The notes under the pieces were generated by a model that saw only the letters and a list, made by a program, of their open reading frames with translations, had not been told where the DNA came from and searched no databases. Both the position numbers and the translations under genes were made by a program. A stretch of 64,000 nt of DNA, taken from Phormidesmis priestleyi Ana. Lineage in GTDB: Bacteria > Cyanobacteriota > Cyanobacteriia > Phormidesmidales > Phormidesmidaceae. This document shows, piece after piece, positions 1 to 9,992 of the stretch. The DNA lies in the NCBI GenBank assembly GCA_001314865.1, contig LJZR01000003.1, forward strand, positions 225,496-289,495, given 5' to 3'. Every line of letters starts with the position of its first letter. Within the stretch, counting starts at the first letter, position 1.

Positions 1-1539
1 GAGCGCGTACTCGGCATGGTAGACGGCTGTTTGCTCATCGTAGATGCAAACGAAGGCCCAATGCCTCAGACTCGCTTCGTGCTCAAAAAAGCCCTTGAAA
101 AAGGACTCCGCCCGATTGTGGTAGTGAATAAAATTGACCGCCCTCGGGCCGACCCCCACGTGGCCGTCGATAAGGTCCTCGATCTGTTCATTGAGCTCGG
201 TGCTGACGACGATCAGTGCGATTTTCCTTACCTCTTCGCCTCAGGCCTAAGCGGCTTTGCCAAAGAGAAAATGGAAGATGAAAGCACCGACATGATGCCT
301 TTGTTTGAAGCAGTGCTGCATCATGTAGCACCGCCCATTGGCGATCCTAACAAGCCTTTGCAGCTTCAGGTAACCACTCTTGACTATTCGGACTACCTGG
401 GTCGCATTGTGATTGGGAAAGTGCATAACGGAACCATTCGCCAAGGTGAACAAACGGCATTGGTCAAAGAAGATGGCTCTATTGTGAAGGGTCGAATCAC
501 TAAGCTGATGGGCTTTGAAGGGCTCGCGCGCATTGAAATTAAAGAAGCAACGGCTGGTAACTTGGTGGCGGTTGCAGGCTTTGCCGATGCCAACATCGGT
601 GAAACCATTACCTGTGCAACTGACCCTCAAGCCTTGCCGCTCATTAAGGTAGATGAGCCCACGCTACAAATGACCTTTGCAGTCAACGATTCACCCTTTG
701 CCGGACAGGAGGGTGACTTTGTTACTTCTCGACAGCTACGAGATCGCCTCTTCCGGGAACTAGAAACCAACGTCGCTTTGCGCGTAGAGCCTACCGACTC
801 CCCTGATCGCTTTGCCGTCTCGGGTCGAGGCGAGCTACACCTAGGCATTTTGATTGAAACCATGCGCCGTGAAGGCTACGAGTTCCAGGTTTCTCAGCCT
901 CAGGTCATTTACCGCGAAGTCAATAGCAAACCCTGCGAGCCTTTTGAGCAGCTAGTATTAGACGTCCCTGAAGATGCAGTGGGTGGCTGCATGGAGCGCT
1001 TGGGCACTCGTAAAGCCGAGCTGCAAGACATGATGGTCTCTGGCGATGGCCGGGCTCAGCTAGAGTTTGTGGTTCCTGCTCGCGGCCTCATTGGCTTTAG
1101 AGGCGAGTTTATGCGAGCGACTCGGGGCGCTGGCATTATGAACCACAGCTTTTTGGAATACCGCCCAATGTCAGGCGAGATTGATACGCGTCGTAACGGC
1201 GTGTTGATTTCCTTTGAAGAAGGCGTTGCGACCTTCTACTCGCTCAAAAACGCTGAAGACCGAGGCATTTTCTTTATTGAGCCCGGAACCAAAGTGTATA
1301 AAGGCATGGTCGTCGGTGAAAACAATCGTCCTCAGGATCTTGAGCTGAACATTTGTAAGGCCAAGCAGCTGACGAACCACCGAGCCGCCTCTGGTGACGA
1401 GCTAGTGCAGCTACAGGCACCCATGGAAATGGGTTTGGAGCGAGCTTTGGAATACATTGGCCCAGATGAAATGGTAGAGGTTACGCCAAAGTCTATCCGG
1501 CTGCGTAAAGTGGGCAAAAAAAAGCTCGCTAAGCGGTAA
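1..1539 (+). CDS. typA: Translational GTPase TypA/BipA, 5'-truncated by window edge
   Basis: Ribosome-associated GTPase of the EF-G/LepA superfamily, implicated in ribosome assembly and stress adaptation. The reading frame is open from base 1, so the true start lies outside the window; roughly 85 N-terminal residues with the P-loop and switch regions are missing compared with the usual ~597. Visible features are the G4 motif NKID (bases about 127-138), EF-Tu-like domain II, the signature [19 protein letters not shown], and the TypA-specific C-terminal domain with [11 protein letters not shown]. The basic tail ([10 protein letters not shown]) is normal for the family. It ends 96 bases from the convergent cupin gene. 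Identification is firm from continuous family-typical sequence. Confidence 0.97.
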   Translation, partial: ERVLGMVDGCLLIVDANEGPMPQTRFVLKKALEKGLRPIVVVNKIDRPRADPHVAVDKVLDLFIELGADDDQCDFPYLFASGLSGFAKEKMEDESTDMMPLFEAVLHHVAPPIGDPNKPLQLQVTTLDYSDYLGRIVIGKVHNGTIRQGEQTALVKEDGSIVKGRITKLMGFEGLARIEIKEATAGNLVAVAGFADANIGETITCATDPQALPLIKVDEPTLQMTFAVNDSPFAGQEGDFVTSRQLRDRLFRELETNVALRVEPTDSPDRFAVSGRGELHLGILIETMRREGYEFQVSQPQVIYREVNSKPCEPFEQLVLDVPEDAVGGCMERLGTRKAELQDMMVSGDGRAQLEFVVPARGLIGFRGEFMRATRGAGIMNHSFLEYRPMSGEIDTRRNGVLISFEEGVATFYSLKNAEDRGIFFIEPGTKVYKGMVVGENNRPQDLELNICKAKQLTNHRAASGDELVQLQAPMEMGLERALEYIGPDEMVEVTPKSIRLRKVGKKKLAKR

Positions 1540-1635
1540 GCGATCGCCCGACCTGTTGCGCGGGGCACAAGCCCTGCGCAGCAGCATTAGCATGCGAACG
1601 TTTATTGCCGAATCTATTTATTGCCGAATGTATGG

Positions 1636-2169
1636 TTATTGCCGAATGTATGGGGCTAGCTCATTGATCAGAGCTGGAAACTCAGTACGAATATCGTCTA
1701 ATTTGGCGATGGTCATATCACGATAATCAAAGCCCGGAGCCACCGCCTCGCCTAGCAAGCCATATTCGCCAGATTCTAAAACGGCGGCTTTCCAGTAGCC
1801 ACCTGGCACTATTAACTGAGGCACTTCGCCTGCATCTAGGTTTAGGCCGAGGCGGACTTTTTGGAGCTGGCCCGTTGTACCGATTAAAATGTAGGTAATG
1901 GGCGAGCCAGCTTGAAAATAATGGACAATGTCAGACTGGTTTTTGATCAGATGATTGATGGGTCGATCGTCTGTTAGTAAATAGTAAATGGAGGTCATGA
2001 CCGAGCGGTCAGCGCCATCTCTGTCGGTGCTCATGTTTTCAGAGGCGCGATAACTCTCTGAAAAATAGCCGCCTTCCACATGCTCGACGAGTGAGAGTTT
2101 GGCAATCCAGTCTTGTTTGTTCAAGGGCTGTCCGAGCAGGGATTGTTCGTTCAAGGGTTGTTTGTTCAT
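1636..2169 (-). CDS. Cupin superfamily protein, DUF985 family
   Basis: Small (177 aa) cytosolic cupin of the DUF985 family; no reaction is established for most members. The core begins at WIAKLSLVEHVEGGYFSESY and includes the cupin-type strands around HYFQAGSPITYILIG and PGGYWKAAVLESGEYGLLGE, followed by the typical C-terminal GFDYRDM segment. I chose the ATG at 2169; an in-frame GTG at 2208 with an AGGT about 10 nt upstream would add 13 residues (an FSNRFSNRF duplication). The segment before the domain is itself repetitive (PLNEQSLLGQPLNKQ), matching the tandem-repeat habit of this genome. The next gene upstream on the same strand, a histidine kinase, ends downstream of it, so co-transcription is possible but not shown. 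Confidence 0.85.
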   Translation of the reverse strand: MNKQPLNEQSLLGQPLNKQDWIAKLSLVEHVEGGYFSESYRASENMSTDRDGADRSVMTSIYYLLTDDRPINHLIKNQSDIVHYFQAGSPITYILIGTTGQLQKVRLGLNLDAGEVPQLIVPGGYWKAAVLESGEYGLLGEAVAPGFDYRDMTIAKLDDIRTEFPALINELAPYIRQ

Positions 2170-2249
2170 AGGTATAAAGCGATTAGAAAAGCGATTAGAG
2201 AAAACCACTAGAGCGCTACCTGATTAGAACATTCTTTGAGAAGAAATCG

Positions 2250-4463
2250 CTAGGTTGCTGCTGCCTGACGAATCGGAATAGTAATTACAAATGCTGTGCC
2301 TTGACCGACCTCGGAACTAAAGGTCAACTCACCGCCATGCTTTTCAGTGATAATTTGATAGCTAATTGACATGCCCATTCCAGTACCTTTACCGACAGGC
2401 TTTGTTGTAAAGAACGGATCGAGAATTTGAGGCTGAATTTCTAGCGGAATGCCCGAACCATTGTCGGCAATGGTAATGACAGCGCGGGCGTCGGGCTCGT
2501 GAGGGCGGCCTTTTAGTGCGGTCGTAATCGTCAGCCGGGGTTCAGTGCATTCGTCTAGCGCATCAATGGCGTTAGCGAGTATATTCATAAACACTTGGTT
2601 GAGCTGGCTGGGGTAGCAACCTACTTGAGGCAACTCGCCATAGCGCTTGACCACCTGAATAGTGTGGTCCTGGGAAGTTGCCTTGAGGCGGTGGCTCAAG
2701 ATGATTAAGGTGCTGTCAATACCCTCATGCAAATCAACCGTTTTTGCCGCTGCCTCGTCTAGGCGTGAAAAGTTGCGTAAAGAAAGCACAATCTCTCGAA
2801 TACGTTCAGTACCCACAACCATAGATTTCAGTAGCTTGGGCAAGTCTTCTTGGACAAATTCTAAATCGACGGCCTCTAGCCCGGCAGCGATTTCGGCTGT
2901 GGCCTCGGGATAGGTTGTGCGGTAGAGATCAATAATGCTGAACAAATCGGCGGTGTAGTCTTGAGCAGGCTGTAGGTTGCCATGAATGAAGTTCACAGGG
3001 TTGTTGATCTCATGGGCAACGCCAGCGACCATTTGCCCTAGGCTGGACATTTTTTCGGCCTGGATAATTTGAGTTTGGGTGCGCTTGAGCTGGTCGAGCG
3101 TATGGACGAGCTGCTGAGACTGCACGCAGCTTTGGGTGTAAAGGTTGGCCTGATTGATGGCGATCGCGAGCTGATCGCCCACAGCCTGAAGCAGCTCCAC
3201 TTCTCCGGAGCTCCAGCTATGGGCATGATGGACAAAGCAACAGATAATCACCCCTGTTTTATCAGCGTCAGTCCGAACCGGAATGAGAATTTCAGCACTA
3301 ATACCCAAACGCCTTAAAAAGGCTTGATGTTCCGCATCTTTGCATTGGCTAGCATTATCTACTCGGGTGAGCGACTGGTTGATGAGGCTGTGGATATCTA
3401 AACCAAGCCGATCGTCTGGATGTTCGCCAAGGGGAATGCCATGATCGGTATCGTCAATCACTTGAACAATTTCCCAATTCGGTTGGCCTTGGTTATCTGT
3501 CGAGTTATCTATCCAGGCAAATGCGCAGTAGTCTAATTTAAGACCTTGATGAACAGACATCAACATTGTTGAAATCACTGTATCTAAGTCAAGAGAGTTA
3601 CGCACTTCTGAGGTGATTTGATTGAGCACGGCCTGACGCTCTGCGGTGTCTCGTAGTAGGGCTTCGGCAGCTTTGCGATCGCTAATATCTCGCATAATAG
3701 AGGAAAAATGCAGAACCGAGCCCTCTATAGACTTATGGCAAATAATCACGTGAGACACCGGCACATTGCGCCCATGGCAGTCTCGAATCATGGCCTCACC
3801 ATGCCAGCTGCCTTTTGTTTCAGCAATCGGCAGTGCTTCGGTCAGCAGCATCTGTACGGACTCTGGATGCATAATGTCGCTCAGATGGAGCGTTTCAACC
3901 GAGTCAGCACTCATGTTAAAAACCAGTTGACCTGCGCGGTTAAGGTAGTGATGTAAGCCTTGGGCGTCGGTCACGCTGATGATGTCAGGGGTTGCTTCTA
4001 AAATAGCGAGAAGTCTGGCCTGGGTAGTTTCAGCGCTTCGCTGAGCACTAATATCGGCAACAGTGACGATGAGCTGATAAATCTCGTTGGCCGCATTTCT
4101 CACCGGGTCAATGCTCAAATTCCACCAGATTTCACCGACTTTGTTGAGGAATCTCTCTTCAAATTCAACGATATGACCAGAGTTCACGCAGGTCGCGTAG
4201 CGATCTTTATATTTTTTGGCAACGGCAGGCTCAAAAGCTTCACTGAGTCGTTTACCTAGCAGGGGTTGAATGGGAATGGGGCTAATCTTGGCGATTACTT
4301 CATTAAAGGCAATGAATCGAAAATCGTCGCCGCCCGCGATCACTTCCATCACATACATGCCATAGAGCCGATTGTTCCACAACGCATTAAAACCAGCGGT
4401 GGCGTCTATGATGGGACTGGTTTGAATAGAAGGGGGGGCAACGGACGAAGAGTCAGCAGGCAT
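2250..4463 (-). CDS. PAS-PAS-GAF sensor histidine kinase
   Basis: Cytosolic sensor kinase (737 aa) without predicted membrane segments. Domain order: PAS-like domain about residues 20-150, a second PAS about 150-270 (with DISDRKAAEALLRDT, a typical PAS/PAC end), a GAF domain about 280-445, a coiled coil (LKRTQTQIIQAEKMSSLGQM), then HisKA with phosphoacceptor His484 in GVAHEINNPVNF and a HATPase domain with N box (NILANAIDALDE), G1 (ADNGSGIP) and G2 (GKGTGMGMSISYQI). The MSSLGQMVAGVAHEINNP form is typical of cyanobacterial multi-sensor kinases. No receiver domain or adjacent response regulator is present, so its partner is unknown. Neither PAS shows an obvious cofactor-binding Cys, and GAF lacks a bilin-type Cys-His pair, so no light-sensing role is claimed. 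Confidence 0.93.
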   Translation of the reverse strand: MPADSSSVAPPSIQTSPIIDATAGFNALWNNRLYGMYVMEVIAGGDDFRFIAFNEVIAKISPIPIQPLLGKRLSEAFEPAVAKKYKDRYATCVNSGHIVEFEERFLNKVGEIWWNLSIDPVRNAANEIYQLIVTVADISAQRSAETTQARLLAILEATPDIISVTDAQGLHHYLNRAGQLVFNMSADSVETLHLSDIMHPESVQMLLTEALPIAETKGSWHGEAMIRDCHGRNVPVSHVIICHKSIEGSVLHFSSIMRDISDRKAAEALLRDTAERQAVLNQITSEVRNSLDLDTVISTMLMSVHQGLKLDYCAFAWIDNSTDNQGQPNWEIVQVIDDTDHGIPLGEHPDDRLGLDIHSLINQSLTRVDNASQCKDAEHQAFLRRLGISAEILIPVRTDADKTGVIICCFVHHAHSWSSGEVELLQAVGDQLAIAINQANLYTQSCVQSQQLVHTLDQLKRTQTQIIQAEKMSSLGQMVAGVAHEINNPVNFIHGNLQPAQDYTADLFSIIDLYRTTYPEATAEIAAGLEAVDLEFVQEDLPKLLKSMVVGTERIREIVLSLRNFSRLDEAAAKTVDLHEGIDSTLIILSHRLKATSQDHTIQVVKRYGELPQVGCYPSQLNQVFMNILANAIDALDECTEPRLTITTALKGRPHEPDARAVITIADNGSGIPLEIQPQILDPFFTTKPVGKGTGMGMSISYQIITEKHGGELTFSSEVGQGTAFVITIPIRQAAAT

Positions 4464-4770
4464 GGTGAATGTACCGATTTGGCTTTGCGGTTTACTGTAT
4501 AGTTTTGCTAAGGAGATACAGACACTGATGATAAATTTCCACTTGGATTTTCACTTTGAAAGTTGCCTTTAATATGCCCAAGGCGAATGCAAACACTGGT
4601 GACAAGTTTTTGCTTGGAAGGTTGTTTTTAATATGCCCAAGCAAAGTAAAAAGACTTAGCTTTTAGCCGTGAGAATGGGTTGACAGGCTGTCTTCTCTGT
4701 TGTTTTTTGTAATATCTTTCCATAGGCTGATTTCTCGATAAATTTAGGCATTCAAAGAGGTTTTTGGGTA
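4464..4770. other. Divergent intergenic region with two imperfect direct repeats
   Basis: 307-bp spacer between the divergent kinase and rarA genes, so it should hold promoters for both. It contains two imperfect direct copies of a ~50-60 bp segment (about 4522-4582 and 4592-4641), each starting ACACTG-TGA and ending TTTAATATGCCCAAG. No convincing gene is present. A TTGACA at 4680-4685 lies 24 bp from a TAATAT at 4710-4715, too far apart for a normal promoter. Confidence 0.5.
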
Positions 4771-7026
4771 GTGGATTTATTTGAGCAGCAACAGCAGCGG
4801 CTAATTGAAGCAGAAGCACCTTTGGCTGCGCGTATGAGGCCGCGATCGCTCAACGAATTTGTCGGCCAAGACGCCATTATTGGCCCCGGTCGGCTGCTGC
4901 GCCGTGCCATTGAAGCCGATCAGCTGTCGTCACTGATTTTTTATGGCCCACCCGGAACCGGAAAAACCACGCTTGCAAGAGTCATTGCAAACACCACGCA
5001 GGCCCAGTTTGTGGCCATTAACGCAGTGCTAGGCGGCGTCAAAGATATTCGCAATGCGATTGAACTCGCTCAAACCCATCGGGGCCGGTATGGTCAGCGT
5101 ACTATTTTGTTTGTTGATGAGGTGCATCGATTTAACAAGGCGCAGCAGGATGCACTCCTGCCCTGGGTAGAAAACGGCACCGTTATTTTGATTGGAGCTA
5201 CCACTGAAAATCCTTTTTTTGAGGTGAATAAAGCGCTAGTGAGTCGGTCTCGCATCTTTCAGCTGAAGCCGCTAGCAGCAAAGGATCTAGCGATCATTTT
5301 GGCGCAGGTGTTGAGCAATCCGACCCAAGGATATGGTGGCCAGGATATTTGGATAGAGGATGCGGCGAAAGCCCATCTGATTAATGTGGCCAATGGGGAT
5401 GCGCGATCGCTGCTAAACGCCTTAGAACTCGCTGTAGAAACAACGCCGCCCAACGCCCAAGGCCGTATTCACATCACGCTGGCGGTTGCCGAAGAGTCTA
5501 TTCAGCAGCGAGCAGTACTATACGACAAAGAAGGCGATGCTCACTTTGATACCATCAGCGCATTTATTAAAAGCGTGCGCGGATCTGACCCCGATGCGGC
5601 GCTGTACTGGCTAGCGCGGATGGTGTATGCCGGAGAAGATCCACGCTATATTTTTCGGCGGATGGTGATTTTGGCGGGCGAAGATGTGGGCATGGCTGAC
5701 CCCAATGCAGTCGTGGTAGTGAACGGCTGCGCCGCCGCATTTGACCGAGTAGGCATGCCAGAAGGCCGCTATCCATTGGCACAGGCGGCGCTGTACTTAG
5801 CAACAGCGCCAAAAAGCAACAGCGTCATGGCTTTTTTTGATGCGCTGGCAGCCGTGAAAAATGAGCGAGAGGGAGACGTGCCCAACGCCATGCGCGATGC
5901 CACTCGGGACAAAAAAGGCTTTGGCCATGGGGCAGGATACCTATACCCTCATGCCTACCGCGATCACTGGGTGGCGCAGCAATATTTGCCGAGTAGCTTG
6001 CAGGGGCAGGTATTTTATCAGCCTTCGGATCAGGGCTATGAGGCCAAAATTAGAGAGCAGGTCGCCAGACGGCGAGAGGCACAGCTAGCAGCCCTGGTAG
6101 AACAGAACAATGAATGCAGTCTGCCGGAAGCACTGACGGTAGGGCCAGTCGATCAGGCTCAAGATCAATGGTTGCAACGAGCGACTGGAGCAATGGGTGA
6201 ACAGTTGGGAGAGGTACGCGATCGCCTATTCAGCACGCTAAATCCACAGCGCCACCATGTTTTGCTAGACCTTAACGCCAGCACTGGCCTACTTACCTGG
6301 GAGGCCATTCGCCAGGTGCCCGAAGGCGGCGTTGTTAGCTGCGTACATAGCGACAAAGCTTACGAGGCCCTAATAGAACAATCGACCCTACTGAGCGAAC
6401 TCACTCGGCCCAAAGTGGTGAAAGTGAAAGACCAAGATTGGCAACAGGCGCTCAGCGATCGCACTATCGCCAAAGCAGATACCGACAGCGCCCATCATGT
6501 GCAATTTTTTGACGGGATTATTGGTCGCAATGTGTTGATGGCCCTAGAGGATAAGCCAAGTGCCATTCAACAATTCAAACAGCTACTGAGCCCAACAGGC
6601 ACCCTAGTGCTGGCCGAATCGGTGCCTGCTCGCGGTCAACGACTCTCACAGCTCCTAGCCGTTTCGCCAATCAACCAGTCGCTTTTAAGCCAGCTCAAAA
6701 CAGCCGAAAACCAGTTATATCAAGCCCCCAACGATGCCATGGTGAACTGGGACATCGCTGATTTACAACAGTATTTTGCAACGGCAAAACTCCAATGCAC
6801 AATTGAACTTTCTAGCTTTTCAACACCGCTAACTGTTACCACCGACTTGTTAGAACGATGGCTCAACGAGCAGGGAAAGTACTGCACCCATCTGTATAGG
6901 GCCAAATTTTCGTCTGATGATGTGGCACAAATTCGCTCATATTTTTTTCAGCAGCTTATGAATAAAACAGTCGATTGGCACCGTTGCATTGTCTTTATTC
7001 GAGCGATGCACCCCAGCCCGATTTAG
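4771..7026 (+). CDS. rarA: RarA/MgsA-type AAA+ ATPase fused to a methyltransferase-like domain
   Basis: The first ~440 residues are a replication-associated recombination protein A (RarA/MgsA/WRNIP1) ATPase: Walker A GPPGTGKTTLA at residues 59-69, Walker B ILFVDEVHRFNKAQQ, sensor GATTENP, arginine-finger region SRSRIFQL, and the C-terminal tetramerisation part (AMRDATRDKKGFGHGAGYLYPHAY region). RarA acts at stalled replication forks. Residues about 450-745 form a second domain resembling a class I SAM-methyltransferase fold: LLDLNASTGLLTWEAI in the place of motif I, then a strand/helix pattern ending LLSPTGTLVLAESVP. The usual glycine-rich motif I is degenerate, so activity is uncertain. Total length is 751 aa against ~440 for stand-alone RarA. 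Start is GTG at 4771. The next gene follows after a repeat array. Confidence 0.93.
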   Translation: MDLFEQQQQRLIEAEAPLAARMRPRSLNEFVGQDAIIGPGRLLRRAIEADQLSSLIFYGPPGTGKTTLARVIANTTQAQFVAINAVLGGVKDIRNAIELAQTHRGRYGQRTILFVDEVHRFNKAQQDALLPWVENGTVILIGATTENPFFEVNKALVSRSRIFQLKPLAAKDLAIILAQVLSNPTQGYGGQDIWIEDAAKAHLINVANGDARSLLNALELAVETTPPNAQGRIHITLAVAEESIQQRAVLYDKEGDAHFDTISAFIKSVRGSDPDAALYWLARMVYAGEDPRYIFRRMVILAGEDVGMADPNAVVVVNGCAAAFDRVGMPEGRYPLAQAALYLATAPKSNSVMAFFDALAAVKNEREGDVPNAMRDATRDKKGFGHGAGYLYPHAYRDHWVAQQYLPSSLQGQVFYQPSDQGYEAKIREQVARRREAQLAALVEQNNECSLPEALTVGPVDQAQDQWLQRATGAMGEQLGEVRDRLFSTLNPQRHHVLLDLNASTGLLTWEAIRQVPEGGVVSCVHSDKAYEALIEQSTLLSELTRPKVVKVKDQDWQQALSDRTIAKADTDSAHHVQFFDGIIGRNVLMALEDKPSAIQQFKQLLSPTGTLVLAESVPARGQRLSQLLAVSPINQSLLSQLKTAENQLYQAPNDAMVNWDIADLQQYFATAKLQCTIELSSFSTPLTVTTDLLERWLNEQGKYCTHLYRAKFSSDDVAQIRSYFFQQLMNKTVDWHRCIVFIRAMHPSPI

Positions 7027-7031
7027 CTTTT

Positions 7032-7080
7032 GATTTTTTGATTTTTTGATTTTTTGATTTTTTGATTTTTTGATTTTGAT
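7032..7080. repeat. 8-bp tandem repeat, unit GATTTTTT
   Basis: At least five perfect copies of GATTTTTT followed by shortened units lie directly behind the rarA stop codon and before the sulfotransferase gene. The T-rich array has no hairpin, so it is not a standard intrinsic terminator. Confidence 0.9.
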
Positions 7081-7115
7081 TTCGATTCATAGAGAAGGGG
7101 CCATACAAAGAAGCC

Positions 7116-8000
7116 ATGCAGATAGATAATTTTTGCTTGATTATCGGCACTCAAAAAGGGGGAACAAGTAGTTTGTTCTCTTACCTGGCTCAGCATCCCC
7201 AGATCTCTCCTTCTAAAATGAAAGAAACCAATTTCTTTTCAGAAGAAAAACAGTGGGAAAAGGGACTGGCGTACTACGAGAGCCTATGGAACTGGAATTC
7301 AGACCAATTCTCAGTGGCATTAGAAGCTTCTCCTAACTACACAAACTCTCTGTTAGAGGCCACCACGGTTGCTCAGCGCACCTACGCCGTAAGTCAGGCA
7401 GAGAAGGCTCAGTTCAAGTTCATTTATATTCTAAGAGACCCGGTGAAAAAGATTGCCTCTATGCGCAAGCAAGGGGTGTATCAGGGATGGTATATGCCTC
7501 TTTTAGCGAAAGAGACCTTGGATACCTTACCCACCGAAGTGATTGAATGCGTGCGATATGCGGAAGTGGCCGATCAGTTTGTAGCGAAGTTTTCACCAGA
7601 GAATGTGCTGTTACTACAAACGAACGAACTCAGTCAAAAGGGTAATCCCAAGGCTGTGATGAACAAAGTTTGCAGCTTTTTAGCGATAGATGCTGACTTT
7701 GTTTTCTCTTTAGATAAAATCTATAACGCTCAAAACTCTTATAGAAACGATACGCTGTGGCATCTGTTGAGATCGTCTCCATATTTGACTCCCCTAAAGT
7801 CACTGATGCCCAACACCCTAAAAAATAGAGCTCGTAGCGTTTTGGCAAAGCCACCTAAAACCAGCACAAAAGTCGTCCCGCCATTAACCAAAGCCCAACA
7901 GACTTTTATCCTAAATGCATTGAGAGAAGATCGCGCAAAGTTAGAAACTACCTATGGCTTAGATCTTTCGAGCTGGCAGCATACGGCAACAGAGGCATAA
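7116..8000 (+). CDS. Sulfotransferase family protein
   Basis: Predicted PAPS-dependent sulfotransferase (294 aa), transferring sulfate from 3'-phosphoadenosine 5'-phosphosulfate to an unknown acceptor, probably a glycan or lipid. The 5'-phosphosulfate-binding loop is GTQKGGTSSLFSYLAQHP at residues 11-28, and the 3'-phosphate-binding strand/helix is YILRDPVKKIASM with LRDP at 106-109; KETNFFSEE resembles the catalytic region of heparan-sulfate-type sulfotransferases. No signal peptide or membrane segment is seen. Neighbours (RarA, gap1) give no functional hint. Base composition is slightly more A+T-rich than flanking genes, as is common for glycan-modification genes, which are often transferred horizontally; that point is inference. 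Confidence 0.88.
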   Translation: MQIDNFCLIIGTQKGGTSSLFSYLAQHPQISPSKMKETNFFSEEKQWEKGLAYYESLWNWNSDQFSVALEASPNYTNSLLEATTVAQRTYAVSQAEKAQFKFIYILRDPVKKIASMRKQGVYQGWYMPLLAKETLDTLPTEVIECVRYAEVADQFVAKFSPENVLLLQTNELSQKGNPKAVMNKVCSFLAIDADFVFSLDKIYNAQNSYRNDTLWHLLRSSPYLTPLKSLMPNTLKNRARSVLAKPPKTSTKVVPPLTKAQQTFILNALREDRAKLETTYGLDLSSWQHTATEA

Positions 8001-8734
8001 CATTCTGCGACATTCTATGGCATGAACAATGAGCAAAATGTTAGAGAAAATGTTAGAGAAAAATGTTACGCCTCTCTAAACTGAGTAAGCAGGAGACTTT
8101 TGTGCCGTATTCCTGCCTCAGAGACTAATTTCTTTGCAAAGGTCGCTGATATTACAGTAACCTTTGCACCTGCCGAAGATAGGACTCCGGGGCTGACGCT
8201 GAGGCAACTAAGACAAGAACTGTTTGCCCCAAAGTTGAACCAGAACTGTTTGCCCCAAAGTTGAACCAGAACTGTTTGCCCCAAAGTTGAACCAGACAGT
8301 TGAACTAGACAGTTGAACCAGGCAGTTGAACTAGACAGTTGAAACAGGAAGCTGAATCAGGAAGCTGAATCAGGGAAAGGGCGCTGCATAGCGTAAATAT
8401 TTCTCTTTGGTCTCAATATGCGCAATCAGTGACTTGTCGCTATATACCGATACATTTGGTTACATCGCTTAAGTTCTTTGTATCGTAATCCTGACAGAAA
8501 CGTGAAGGAAAAGTGTAGTTCCTTCGTTTCTCGATTTTTGTCTCTATAAATAAATTAAACGAAGCGAGTAATTATCAAGATTTTGCCTCGGCATTTTACC
8601 GCAAGCATTTTTGTGATCCGAATGTTCCGGTTTAATTCGTTCGACGTTAGTCTTACCTAACTCATTCTTCCGCTCGTTTCGGTTCCATCAATTCGCTAAA
8701 ACCCCCACGTACTTTATTTACTTAAATTTTGCTT
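8001..8734. other. 734-bp spacer upstream of gap1
   Basis: Gene-free region holding the repeat array at 8217-8374 and the leader of gap1. A short minus-strand open frame (8066-8284) consists largely of translated repeats and has no family resemblance, so I do not call it. The stretch from about 8390 to 8734 is A+T-rich and presumably contains the gap1 promoter, but no strong -35/-10 pair could be picked by eye. Confidence 0.5.
8217..8374. repeat. Compound tandem repeat: 26-bp unit x3, then 14-bp units
   Basis: Three perfect copies of a 26-bp unit (8217-8242, 8243-8268, 8269-8294; begins GAACTGTTTGCCCC) run into four related ~14-bp units of the type GACAGTTGAACTAG and then two copies of AGGAAGCTGAATC. 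The shorter units appear to be derived from the GTTGAACCAGA end of the longer unit, as if the array had grown and then drifted. Confidence 0.9.
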
Positions 8735-9796
8735 ATGGCTGCTCTAAAAGTTGGCATTAATGGATTTGGTCGGATTGGTCGCCTGGTATTTAGAGCGGCG
8801 ATCAAAAACCCCAATATTCAGTTTGTGGGTATTAATGATCTTGTATCCCCCGAGACGCTGGCTTACTTGCTCAAGTACGACTCTACTCATGGTACTTTTG
8901 CTGGTGAGGTAGAAGCTCGCGACAATGGGATTATCGTCAATGGCCGCTTTGTTCCTTGTACCTCTATTCGCAACCCTGCTGAACTGCCCTGGGGCGAGGT
9001 GGGTGCAGACTATGTTATAGAATCTACCGGTCGGTTTACAACCTATGACGCTGCTAAGTTTCATTTAGAGGCAGGTGCCAAGCGTGTTGTACTCTCTGCA
9101 CCGACTAAAACGCCTGAGAGTGTAAGCACGTTTTTGGTGGGGGTTAACCATGCAACCTTCAATCCAAAGAGTGATTTTATTGTCTCTAATGCAAGCTGCA
9201 CCACAAACTGCCTAGCACCTATTGCTAAAGTCATTAACGACAACTTTGGTCTCAAAGAAGGGCTAATGACGACTATTCACGCGGCAACGGCCACTCAGCC
9301 GACGGTTGATAGCCCTTGCAGCAAGGATTTGCGCAGCGGTCGAGGGGCTGGTCAAAATTTGATTCCAGCATCTACGGGTGCAGCTAAGGCGGTAGCTTTG
9401 GTACTGCCAGAGCTAGCAGGTAGGCTCACAGGGATGGCAGTTCGAGTCCCTACGCCGGATGTGTCGGTGGTGGATTTAACCTTTCGTACCGAGCGGGCGA
9501 CTAGCTATGCGGAGATTTGCGATCGCATGAAGTCAGCCGCTGACAACGAACTGCGCGGCGTTTTAGGCTACACCGATCAGCCCTTAGTTTCGTCCGACTT
9601 TACCGGTGACCCTCGCTCTAGCATTTTTGATGCCAAAGCAGGGATGGAACTAAACTCGCAGTTCTTCAAGGTTTTAGCCTGGTACGACAATGAGTGGGGC
9701 TACTCTAACAGAGTCATGGATCTCATGCTGTACATGGCGCAGGCTGAAGGTATTTTAGGTGATGTGACCAGCCCTGCAATGGCGGCGGCTCAGTAG
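8735..9796 (+). CDS. gap1: Glyceraldehyde-3-phosphate dehydrogenase, glycolytic NAD type
   Basis: Catalyses the reversible oxidation and phosphorylation of glyceraldehyde 3-phosphate to 1,3-bisphosphoglycerate in the cytosol. Rossmann motif [16 protein letters not shown] near the N-terminus and catalytic Cys155 in [24 protein letters not shown] near the C-terminus is invariant for the family. The segment [19 protein letters not shown] carries the Asp-Leu pair of NAD-preferring enzymes rather than the NDTG form of the photosynthetic NADP-using Gap2, so this is most likely Gap1, used in sugar breakdown. ATG at 8735 is preferred over the in-frame TTG at 8729. An intrinsic terminator follows at 9861. 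Confidence 0.96.
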   Translation: MAALKVGINGFGRIGRLVFRAAIKNPNIQFVGINDLVSPETLAYLLKYDSTHGTFAGEVEARDNGIIVNGRFVPCTSIRNPAELPWGEVGADYVIESTGRFTTYDAAKFHLEAGAKRVVLSAPTKTPESVSTFLVGVNHATFNPKSDFIVSNASCTTNCLAPIAKVINDNFGLKEGLMTTIHAATATQPTVDSPCSKDLRSGRGAGQNLIPASTGAAKAVALVLPELAGRLTGMAVRVPTPDVSVVDLTFRTERATSYAEICDRMKSAADNELRGVLGYTDQPLVSSDFTGDPRSSIFDAKAGMELNSQFFKVLAWYDNEWGYSNRVMDLMLYMAQAEGILGDVTSPAMAAAQ

Positions 9797-9860
9797 TTTT
9801 TCCAGTCGTTTTTAGCAGTTTCTTTCATTGGGGTCATTTGCCCCTCAAGTCAAAACATTG

Positions 9861-9908
9861 AGCCTCTGGCCCATCCGATAAAATCGGCACGGCTAGAGGC
9901 TTTTATTT
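9861..9908 (+). terminator. Intrinsic terminator of gap1
   Basis: AGCCTCTGGC pairs with GGCTAGAGGC (one G-T pair) around an inner CCGAT/ATCGG helix, followed directly by TTTTATTT. It lies 65 bp behind the gap1 stop codon. Confidence 0.85.
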
Positions 9909-9992
9909 GGCTGCTTATCTGGCTGCTTATCTGGCTGCTTATCTGGCTGCTTATCTGGCTGTTTATCTGGCTGCTTATCTGGCTGTTTATGT
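9909..9992. repeat. 12-bp tandem repeat x7, unit GGCTGCTTATCT
   Basis: Seven contiguous copies with a few T-for-C changes (GGCTGTTTATCT) and a diverged last copy. It begins one base beyond the terminator T-tract of gap1. Confidence 0.92.

Noticed and set aside
4680..4715. TTGACA and TAATAT upstream of rarA as a promoter
   Set aside because: The spacing is 24 bp, too long for a sigma-70 promoter.
8066..8284. 72-codon minus-strand frame before gap1
   Set aside because: Half of it translates the 26-bp repeats; no conserved look otherwise.
9430..9470. GTTCGAGTCCC resembling a tRNA T-arm
   Set aside because: It lies in the gap1 coding region (VRVPTPD) and no cloverleaf can be built around it.
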